Both the position numbers and the translations under genes were made by a program. From assembly GCA_963169595.1 (NCBI GenBank), contig CAUJFM010000374.1, forward strand, positions 1 through 23,928: a DNA stretch of 23,928 nt. The letters run 5' to 3'. Shown here one piece after another: positions 16,231 to 22,252 of the stretch (position 1 is the first letter of the stretch; each line of letters starts with the position of its first letter). This DNA is from Bacteroidota bacterium (GTDB taxonomy: Bacteria; Bacteroidota; Bacteroidia; Flavobacteriales_F; PHOS-HE28). Under the pieces are notes generated by a model. It was given only the letters and a program-made list of their open reading frames with translations, made no database searches and had not been told where the DNA came from.

Positions 16231-17022
16231 ATGAGCGAGTCTTTGACCATCCGCACCATGGCCGAATTCGCGGCTGCGGGCGAAGTGCCCGAAGTCCTAT
16301 TCTGGGTAGGCTGTGCCGGTAGTTTTGATGACCGTGCGAAGCGGATCACCAAGGCCTTTGTCCGGATCCTGAACGCGGCCCATGTCAAATTCGCGATCCT
16401 GGGCCAGGAAGAGAGCTGCACCGGCGACCCGGCCAGGCGGGCAGGCAACGAGTTCCTCTTCCAGATGCAGGCCCAGCAGAACGTTGCGGTACTGAACGGT
16501 TATGGGGTGCGGCGTATCGTTACGGCCTGTCCGCATTGTTTCAATACGATCAAGAACGAATATCCAGCCGTGGGTGGATCGTACGAAGTGATGCACCACA
16601 CCCAGTTCATCAATGCGCTCATGAAGGAGGGCCGCATCAAGGTGGAAGGAGGCAGCTTCAAGGGGAAGCGGATCACCTTCCACGACCCGTGCTACCTGGG
16701 TCGTGGCAACAACGAGTACGAAGCGCCGCGGGAAGTACTGCTGAAGTTGGACGCTGCCTTGGTGGAGTTGAAGCGGAGCAAGGAGAAGGGACTGTGTTGC
16801 GGAGCCGGAGGAGCGCAGATGTTCAAGGAGGCCGAACCCGGCACACGGGAGGTGAACGTGGAACGGAGCGAGGAAGCGCTTGCGGCATCGCCGGATGTGA
16901 TCGCTGCCGGGTGCCCGTTCTGCAACACCATGTTGACCGATGGGGTGAAGCACTTCAACAAGGAAGGTGGCGTGGTCGTGAAGGACATCGCCGAACTCGT
17001 GGCGGAGGCGGGGGACCTGTAG
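16231..17022 (+). CDS. CCG-domain (Fe-S)-binding protein, HdrB/GlpC/LutA-like
   Basis: A 263-residue soluble protein with two cysteine-rich CCG domains, the fold that holds the noncubane or 4Fe-4S cluster in heterodisulfide reductase HdrB and in GlpC, LutA and DsrK relatives. First domain: C28 (WVGCAG), C63 (ESCTGD, where the usual CCG is degenerate), and C100/C103 (CPHCFN). Second domain: C154 (FHDPCYLGRG), C188-C189 (LCCGAGGAQMF) and C229/C232 (GCPFCNTML), all complete. It most likely forms a complex with the upstream membrane Fe-S protein. The 118 bp between them is longer than other gaps in this run and has no obvious terminator. The redox substrate is unknown; an HdrDE-like or electron-transfer-flavoprotein-linked role is a guess. 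Confidence 0.9.
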   Translation: MSESLTIRTMAEFAAAGEVPEVLFWVGCAGSFDDRAKRITKAFVRILNAAHVKFAILGQEESCTGDPARRAGNEFLFQMQAQQNVAVLNGYGVRRIVTACPHCFNTIKNEYPAVGGSYEVMHHTQFINALMKEGRIKVEGGSFKGKRITFHDPCYLGRGNNEYEAPREVLLKLDAALVELKRSKEKGLCCGAGGAQMFKEAEPGTREVNVERSEEALAASPDVIAAGCPFCNTMLTDGVKHFNKEGGVVVKDIAELVAEAGDL

Positions 17023-17118
17023 GCAGCGATCCCGTCCTATCGCACGTCATCCATCCGTGGTACTGGTCCCAAGCCCTACCTTGCCCGCCCGCTTGTGGAA
17101 CGAACCGTGTGACCGATC

Positions 17119-17640
17119 ATGACCGCTACCGCGCCTGCAGCCGCCTCCCTCAAATCGCTTGGACGTCTCGTCGACCTGCCTGACCATGCCCGGATCTGGG
17201 TGTATAAGGCCGCACGGGACCTGAGCCACGCGGAGCAGAACCTGGTGCGCGATCGCGGCCAGGTGTTCACCAGCACGTGGGCTGCGCACGGGTCGCCGCT
17301 CGATGCCACCGTGGAAGTGCTGCACGACCGCTTCGTGGTGGTGGCCGTGGACGAGGATCAGGCCCTGGCAAGCGGCTGTAGCATCGATAAGAGCATCAGC
17401 TTCATCCACAGCCTGGAGCACGACCTCAACCTCATGCTCACCGACCGCATGGTGGTGGTGTTCGAGGCGGCGGACGGGGTCACCAGTTGCCGTTTACAGG
17501 ATCTTCCCGCACTTCTGAAGGAAGGTAGGGTCACACCGGATACCTTGGTCTACGACGACCTTGTGCCCACCCTTGGCGACCTACGCACACGCTTCGCGAT
17601 GCCATTGCACGCCACATGGCTGCAGCGCTACCTGGCCTGA
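17119..17640 (+). CDS. conserved Bacteroidota protein (often labelled 'ABC transporter ATPase')
   Basis: A 173-residue soluble protein. I recognise the family by its pattern: ARIWVYKAARDLS near residue 30, STWAAHGSPLDATVEVLHDRF in the middle, then VVVAVDEDQALASGCSIDKS and SFIHSLEHDLNLMLTDRM, ending in a WLQRYL-type tail. Relatives in Flavobacteriia carry the name 'ABC transporter ATPase', but I see no Walker A, Walker B or signature motif, so that label is unsupported. No signal peptide or membrane helix. In related genomes, as I remember them, it sits next to the same two Fe-S genes, which suggests a functional link with them; the role itself is unknown. A TACCTTGC sequence about 35 bp upstream may be its promoter. 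Confidence 0.85.
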   Translation: MTATAPAAASLKSLGRLVDLPDHARIWVYKAARDLSHAEQNLVRDRGQVFTSTWAAHGSPLDATVEVLHDRFVVVAVDEDQALASGCSIDKSISFIHSLEHDLNLMLTDRMVVVFEAADGVTSCRLQDLPALLKEGRVTPDTLVYDDLVPTLGDLRTRFAMPLHATWLQRYLA

Positions 17641-17711
17641 AGGGTCCAACGGGTTTCGGGGCGTATGAGCGGTAGGGGAGCCACACCCGGCGACAACTAC
17701 CTTGGAGCCTC

Positions 17712-18296
17712 ATGAGCACCAAACGGATCCGGGCAAAGGCCGATGAACTCGTGGGATACGGATATTCCAGGCAACACCTGTACGATACCCTGGTCCTGGA
17801 GTTCCCGGATGCAACACCCGAACGGGTGGCCGGCGTGGTGCGCTATGTGCCCTCAGAGGCTGCACGTGCGGAATATGCTGCGGTCCATCAGGGGTTGCTC
17901 CTGGTCATCGGTCTTACAGCCCTGATGCATCTCGTGGATCGCTGGGCAGGAATGGCCTCCGGTGCTGACACTATTCTGTCCTTGCTCCGGGCGCTTCCGT
18001 TCGCGAGCCTGTTCCTGGGTGTCGCCTTATTCCGATGGCGTGGCGAGGTACTTCCTCTGCTTGTGGTCGTGAATGGTGCGGGTGCGCTCGGGCTCTTCGG
18101 CGATGTGGGTGAATTGATGAAAGGAGCATTGCCCTGGACCTCCCTCGTGAAGCATGGCCTCGCCCTGGCCACCGCCCTCCTCGCCTGGCACTTGTATCGC
18201 AAGGTGTTCGGCAAGGCAGAGGCGATCACGGATCCGACAGGGATCAAGCCCACGACCTACCTCTTTCCTCCGGAACCGGGCATACATCGCATCTGA
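17712..18296 (+). CDS. hypothetical four-helix membrane protein
   Basis: A 194-residue protein that I do not recognise. Residues 1-52 are soluble and charged (MSTKRIRAKADELVGYGYSR, DATPERVAGVVRYVP). Four hydrophobic helices follow, near 58-76, 88-108, 114-130 and 146-164. The C-terminal 30 residues are Pro-rich. The N-terminal part looks like a small helical domain with a repeated 'GYS...L...F.DATPE.V' rhythm of the type seen in short adaptor or DNA-end-binding helices, but I cannot name it. The start is chosen at the only ATG before the conserved-looking region; TACCTTGG stands seven bases upstream. It follows the preceding gene by 71 bp on the same strand. Confidence 0.7.
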   Translation: MSTKRIRAKADELVGYGYSRQHLYDTLVLEFPDATPERVAGVVRYVPSEAARAEYAAVHQGLLLVIGLTALMHLVDRWAGMASGADTILSLLRALPFASLFLGVALFRWRGEVLPLLVVVNGAGALGLFGDVGELMKGALPWTSLVKHGLALATALLAWHLYRKVFGKAEAITDPTGIKPTTYLFPPEPGIHRI

Positions 18297-18623
18297 TGGA
18301 TGATGGATCCCGTAGGGAGGTTCCAACGGGCATGTTCTTGTACGGTGTGAAGGGTTCGGCCGATCATGGGTGAAAGGATGCGAGCGTGCGAGCGATCTTC
18401 GCATCCGCTCACTTTCGCACCCTTTGGCATGGCCCGTGTGGAAAGGAAGGGGGCGTGTCTTCATCAACGGTTCAGAAAGACGGTAGTTCACGTACCTTGC
18501 CCGTGGAACTGGGAACGGAAGTGGCCTTGCTGCACCACCAGTCCGCCATCGGACAGGATCGGTGACCACATCGATCATCAGACCTCGCATTTGGCACGGA
18601 GCCTGGCGCAACACCAACACACC
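18297..18623. other. 327-bp intergenic region upstream of carbonic anhydrase
   Basis: No gene is supported here. The carbonic anhydrase frame stays open back to 18366, but the upstream part is rich in Cys, Trp, Pro and His with no family similarity. The region holds a strong inverted repeat (18368-18422) and a promoter-like pair: TTC at 18471-18473, a 19-base gap, then TACCTTGC at 18493-18500. That would give the carbonic anhydrase mRNA a leader of roughly 115 bases. A small stem CCCGT/ACGGG near 18308-18330 just after the previous stop could end that transcript, but lacks a T-run. Confidence 0.5.
18368..18422. repeat. two-part inverted repeat (hairpin) upstream of carbonic anhydrase
   Basis: GGATGCGA (18376-18383) pairs perfectly with TCGCATCC (18399-18406) across a 15-base loop. 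GGGTG (18368-18372) pairs with CACCC (18418-18422) outside it. It lies about 70 bp before the promoter-like TACCTTGC, so it could be the end structure of the upstream transcript or an operator; no T-run follows. Confidence 0.55.
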
Positions 18624-19265
18624 ATGAGCCTATACGACCGCGTATTCGAGAACAACCAGCGATGGATCGAGAAGAACACGGCTTCGGATGCGGACTTCTT
18701 CGCACATCTTGCCCAAGGTCAGGAGCCGGGTATCCTGTACATCGGGTGCAGCGACAGCCGTGTAACAGCGGAGGAACTCATGGGCATGAAGCCCGGTGAG
18801 GTCTTCGTGCACCGCAACCTCGCCAACATGGTGGGGAGCAACGACCTCAACGCCTTGAGCGTGATCGAGTATGCCGTGGGTTTCCTGCACGTGAAGCATG
18901 TGGTGGTGTGCGGCCACTATTTCTGTGGTGGTGTACGTGCTGCCATGCAGGCCCAGGACCTTGGCCTGCTGAATCCGTGGTTGCGCAGCATCCGCGATGT
19001 CTACCGCTTGCACCGGCTGGAATTGGATGCCATTCGCGACGAGGGCCAGCGATACCGCCGGCTCGTGGAACTGAACGTGGAGGAGCAGTGCATCAACGTG
19101 CTTAAGACCGCTGTGGTGCAGAAGAGCTACCTCAAGGACCGCACCCCGCAGGTGCATGGCTGGGTGTTCGATATCGGTACCGGCCGGTTGATCGACCTGA
19201 GGATCGACTTCGAGGCGCGGCTTCGGGACATCCAGGCCATTTACGACCTCGGGGCATCGCGTTGA
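18624..19265 (+). CDS. can: beta-class carbonic anhydrase
   Basis: Interconverts CO2 and bicarbonate in the cytoplasm, supplying bicarbonate to carboxylases. Starting at MSLYDRVFENNQRW gives 213 residues. Zinc ligands and catalytic dyad fall at C42, D44, R46 (IGCSDSRVTAEEL), H98 and C101 (VCGHYFCGGVRAA), the same numbers as in E. coli Can. Other Can-like segments: GEVFVHRNLANMV, LELNVEEQCINV and VHGWVFDIGTGRLIDL. All catalytic residues are intact. I reject the 86-residue upstream extension of the frame because it lacks protein-like composition and similarity. It stands alone, with a long leader region upstream, and is convergent with the next gene. Confidence 0.96.
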   Translation: MSLYDRVFENNQRWIEKNTASDADFFAHLAQGQEPGILYIGCSDSRVTAEELMGMKPGEVFVHRNLANMVGSNDLNALSVIEYAVGFLHVKHVVVCGHYFCGGVRAAMQAQDLGLLNPWLRSIRDVYRLHRLELDAIRDEGQRYRRLVELNVEEQCINVLKTAVVQKSYLKDRTPQVHGWVFDIGTGRLIDLRIDFEARLRDIQAIYDLGASR

Positions 19266-19340
19266 AAAGGTCCGCGTAGCCCATCAGGTTCCGATGCGGT
19301 ACGTAGGACACCGGGCGGGCACCTGTTCGCGCGGTCCGCT

Positions 19341-19967
19341 TCAATGCATGTGCAGGTAATTGTCCTTTTCCCCACAATAATTGGGACAAGGCATACCAAT
19401 GATCGTGTGCCGCACCGTGCCCACCTGGCGGTATTTCCCTTGGTCGTATTTCACCGGGACCAGATCAAATGTCGGGATACCATCGCTGGTCATGCGTTCA
19501 ACGAGTGCGATGGCCTTGCAGTCCGGCGTATTCAGCATCGATTGAACGGCCACTTTCTGGAGGTCGATGCTCCAGGTCGGGTTCGCTCTGGTCACCACTT
19601 CCTTGGCAACGGTTTCGTCGATACTTGTGATCACTGGCCCGGTCCCGAAGAAGCCATCATACCGATGGAAGATCGGCCGGTCCGTGGGCAGGTGTTTGCC
19701 GGATCCATCGACCGGCCCGGCGACGGACGTGTTGTTCGTACCGTCGTTGCCGTGATAGAACCGGACGGCATTTGCAGAGGACAGCATTTCGCTCAGTGTG
19801 GTGGCGTCGAACGCCGCGACCGCCTCGATCAAGGGGTTCCCTTCGGGTGGGCATGGTTCGGCGACGGGTGCCGGTTTGAAGAGGTAGCCGACCACCGCGC
19901 CAACGGCACAGCCGCCGACGAACAGTAAGGTGGTACGGAAGGGTTTGATGTTATTGCGATCGGACAT
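19341..19967 (-). CDS. membrane-anchored protein of unknown function
   Basis: A 208-residue protein that I do not recognise. It has one N-terminal hydrophobic helix (TTLLFVGGCAVGAVVGYLF, residues 13-31) after a short charged head, so the rest is probably periplasmic. The soluble part includes a segment with LSEMLSSANAVRFYHGNDG, two Thr/Asp-rich loops, and a late Cys pair (CPNYCGE) near the C terminus that could form a disulfide or bind a metal. It ends HMH. A good promoter (19987-20017) stands 20 bases upstream of the start, supporting the chosen ATG. Convergent with carbonic anhydrase (75-bp gap), divergent from the cyclase. Confidence 0.72.
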   Translation of the reverse strand: MSDRNNIKPFRTTLLFVGGCAVGAVVGYLFKPAPVAEPCPPEGNPLIEAVAAFDATTLSEMLSSANAVRFYHGNDGTNNTSVAGPVDGSGKHLPTDRPIFHRYDGFFGTGPVITSIDETVAKEVVTRANPTWSIDLQKVAVQSMLNTPDCKAIALVERMTSDGIPTFDLVPVKYDQGKYRQVGTVRHTIIGMPCPNYCGEKDNYLHMH

Positions 19968-19986
19968 GTGATTGGATCTTGTGAAC

Positions 19987-20017
19987 GAAATATAGGGATT
20001 TGCAGGGTCGGTCCCAA
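19987..20017 (-). promoter_or_regulatory. Bacteroidota-type promoter for the 19341-19967 gene
   Basis: On the minus strand: TTG (20017-20015), a 20-base spacer, then TATATTTC (19994-19987), one mismatch from the Bacteroidota -7 consensus TAnnTTTG with spacing in the usual range. Transcription would start roughly 10-15 bases before the ATG at 19967. Confidence 0.5.
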
Positions 20018-20025
20018 TAGCGGCT

Positions 20026-20088
20026 GGTATGCGGCAGGGTCCTTCCGGAATGGGCGGGCAGGTACGCGGTAGGGTCCTTCGGTATTGG
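20026..20088. repeat. 35-bp-period direct repeat in the divergent promoter region
   Basis: GGTATGCGGCAGGGTCCTTC (20026-20045) recurs as GGTACGCGGTAGGGTCCTTC (20061-20080) with two differences in 20, exactly 35 bp apart. Similarity fades after that (CGGAATGGG versus GGTATTGG). A weaker third copy of the GCAGGGTC core begins at 20002. The copies lie between the two divergent promoters. Confidence 0.7.
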
Positions 20089-20114
20089 AAATGCGGGGCC
20101 TATTCCTTACTTTG
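20085..20114 (+). promoter_or_regulatory. Bacteroidota-type promoter for the TPR-cyclase gene
   Basis: TTG (20085-20087), a 19-base spacer, then TTACTTTG (20107-20114), one mismatch from TAnnTTTG. It stands 39 bases before the ATG at 20154 and argues against the upstream TTG/ATG starts at 20085/20091, which would lie within the promoter. Confidence 0.5.
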
Positions 20115-20153
20115 GATCACACAACCAACGAAGGGCGGTCATCAACCTGTTCC

Positions 20154-22031
20154 ATGGCCATCGGCGGCGTTCATACGATCGATGGTGATCCGCCTGACGG
20201 GACGAAGGTGCCTGGCCGATCGTGGGCCTGTTGGTGCCGACTGCTATTCGTTCTTTTGGCCGTCGTGCCTCGGTTCACGTCAGGGGCGGACGTAAAGGAT
20301 TGGCGGATCCTGGTGGATCGGTCAGCCACCGAACTAAGAGCCGGAGACCTGGAGAAGGCGAAGGCCTACCTGGAAGAGGCATATTTGAACGCCATCGAGC
20401 TGGCCGATTCGGTCGCGATCAGCAAAGTGCTGGTGGAGCGAGCCGCCGTGCGACAGGTCGTCGGCGATCTCCAAGGCGCGTTACAGGACCTGTATGATGC
20501 CCTTCGGATCTATGATTTGATCGAGGATCCGGACGGAGCGGCGACCGTGTATAATTCCATCGGAGCACTTCATCACAATGCGGGGAATTACAAGGAGGCC
20601 ATCGAGCTGTATGGGAAGAGCCTGGCCATCCGGGTCAGACGTGAACAAACAAACCAGATCGCGATCCTATACGGTAACCTGGGAAGTGCGCTGGAGGAGT
20701 TGGGAAGACCGGACAGCGCCTTGATCTATCACCGGTTGAGCCTGGCCTATCGGAAGCGTATGGGTGGTGGTGAGTGGGTGGCCATTTGTTATGCCAATCT
20801 CGGTAGTTGCCTTGCACGGATGGGACGCACGGATAGTGCGTTGTATTACCTCCATAACGCCTTGGCGACCCTCGGAAAAGGAAAGAATCCCATGTTGAAG
20901 GCCCAGACACTGGCAATGGTCGGGCAGGTGGAGGTGGATGCTCGGCGGCTCGGCCAGGGACGTGCCCATTGTGAGGAAGGGCTCCGGTTGGCGGAACGGT
21001 TGGGATACCTGAGCATTCAGAAGATGTGCCAGGAGTGCCTATACCGTGCATTCGAGGCCCAAGGCGATGCGGGAAGGGCATTGACCGCGCTGCAACGCAT
21101 GCTGGTGATCCAGGACAGTCTGCTGAGCAGGGAGCGCACCAAAGGGCTTATGTCGGTGGAGATGAATTACGCTTTTGAGCGTCAGTTACTGGCAGATAGC
21201 CTGCAGCGACTGAAAGTACAGCAGGCTGCCGACCTCAAGTATCAGATGCGCATCACCCAGGAACGGTCGCAAAAAAGGGTATTCTCGGTGGGGGTCGTCT
21301 TCGCACTACTGCTGGCGATCGGTCTTTGGAGCCGACTGGATCATATGCGAAGGTCACGCAACCAGATCGATACCGAGCGTGCCAAGGGAGAACGCCTACT
21401 GCTCAACATCCTGCCGCATAGTGTGGCCGAGGAGTTGAAGGCGAGTGGACACACGGTAGCGAAGGATGTGGAGTCGGTAAGCATCCTCTTCACGGACTTC
21501 ACGGACTTTGCGATCCTCAGTGAACGGATGAGCGCGAAGGAGCTGGTCGCCTTGATCGATACCTATTTCCGAGCGTTCGATCGGATCGCCCGGCAATTCG
21601 GCTTGGAGAAGATCAAGACGATCGGCGATGCGTACATGTGCGCAGGCGGGTTGCCCGAATCAAAGCCGGATAGCGCCGTGAATACCGTACGGGCGGCGCT
21701 GGCCATGCAACGGTGGGTGGGTGAACGGGCAGCGGAGCGGAGTGGTTCGAACCAAACGTATTTCAATATGCGGTGCGGGATCCACACCGGTGCGGTCGTG
21801 GCAGGGGTGGTGGGGGATTGCAAGTTTCAGTATGATGTGTGGGGAGCCACCGTGAATACCGCGGCGCGCATGGAGAGCAGTGGGGAGGTGGGTCGGGTGA
21901 ATATCAGCCATGCCACGTACGAATTGGTGAAGGAACATCAGGACCTTGTCTTCACCCCACGCGGCAGGATCAGTGTCAAGGGAATGGGGGAGCTGGAGAT
22001 GTGGTTCGTGGAGGAAGTACGGGCGGTTTGA
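20154..22031 (+). CDS. TPR-repeat class III adenylyl cyclase
   Basis: A predicted membrane-bound cAMP-forming signalling enzyme, 625 residues from ATG 20154. The N terminus has a signal or anchor helix (RLLFVLLAVVPRFTSGA, about 29-45). Then come about six tetratricopeptide repeats (residues 50-325; e.g. YNSIGALHHNAGNYKEAIELY and YGNLGSALEELGRPDSALIY), a coiled stretch, one membrane helix (RVFSVGVVFALLLAIGLW, 375-392) and a linker LLLNILPHSVAEELKASG. The class III cyclase domain spans about 440-620. Metal aspartates are D448 and D492, the purine-selecting pair is K488 and D561 (adenine type), and transition-state residues N568 and R572 are present, so it should be active on ATP. The TPRs probably face the periplasm and sense a protein partner. 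Codon use is less GC3-biased than in neighbouring housekeeping genes (many CGG, GGA, CGT). Confidence 0.92.
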   Translation: MAIGGVHTIDGDPPDGTKVPGRSWACWCRLLFVLLAVVPRFTSGADVKDWRILVDRSATELRAGDLEKAKAYLEEAYLNAIELADSVAISKVLVERAAVRQVVGDLQGALQDLYDALRIYDLIEDPDGAATVYNSIGALHHNAGNYKEAIELYGKSLAIRVRREQTNQIAILYGNLGSALEELGRPDSALIYHRLSLAYRKRMGGGEWVAICYANLGSCLARMGRTDSALYYLHNALATLGKGKNPMLKAQTLAMVGQVEVDARRLGQGRAHCEEGLRLAERLGYLSIQKMCQECLYRAFEAQGDAGRALTALQRMLVIQDSLLSRERTKGLMSVEMNYAFERQLLADSLQRLKVQQAADLKYQMRITQERSQKRVFSVGVVFALLLAIGLWSRLDHMRRSRNQIDTERAKGERLLLNILPHSVAEELKASGHTVAKDVESVSILFTDFTDFAILSERMSAKELVALIDTYFRAFDRIARQFGLEKIKTIGDAYMCAGGLPESKPDSAVNTVRAALAMQRWVGERAAERSGSNQTYFNMRCGIHTGAVVAGVVGDCKFQYDVWGATVNTAARMESSGEVGRVNISHATYELVKEHQDLVFTPRGRISVKGMGELEMWFVEEVRAV

Positions 22032-22240
22032 AGGGGGGATACCGGCGCTATGCACATCCGGGGCGCGCTGGATGAGGTGTCCGGGTGGGGAACAGCGGGG
22101 GGGATAGTGCCCATTCTGGATCCGGATCGCTCAGGTGATGGCGAATGCCGAGGACCGGCCAGGCTACACGACGCATCGGTCTGATCACCATGGGTTGCGA
22201 TGGACTGGACCAGAACCATCTTTCTTCCCTTCCTCTCCGG

Positions 22241-22248
22241 TATTTTCG
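22241..22248 (+). promoter_or_regulatory. possible -7 element just before icmF
   Basis: TATTTTCG, one mismatch from TAnnTTTG, ends five bases before the ATG. If used, the mRNA would be nearly leaderless. No TTG at -33, so weak. The rest of the 221-bp gap (22032-22252) shows no gene. Confidence 0.2.
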
Positions 22249-22252
22249 CACC

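Noticed and set aside
17119..17640. ABC transporter ATPase function for the 173-residue protein
   Set aside because: No Walker A, Walker B or ABC signature; the name is a propagated database label.
18366..18623. N-terminal extension of carbonic anhydrase
   Set aside because: The frame is open by chance; the extension lacks family similarity and contains the hairpin and promoter-like motif. The ATG at 18624 gives zinc ligands at the same residue numbers as E. coli Can.
20085..20153. Upstream TTG/ATG starts for the cyclase
   Set aside because: They lie within the TTG-19-TTACTTTG promoter; ATG 20154 leaves a signal helix and a normal leader.
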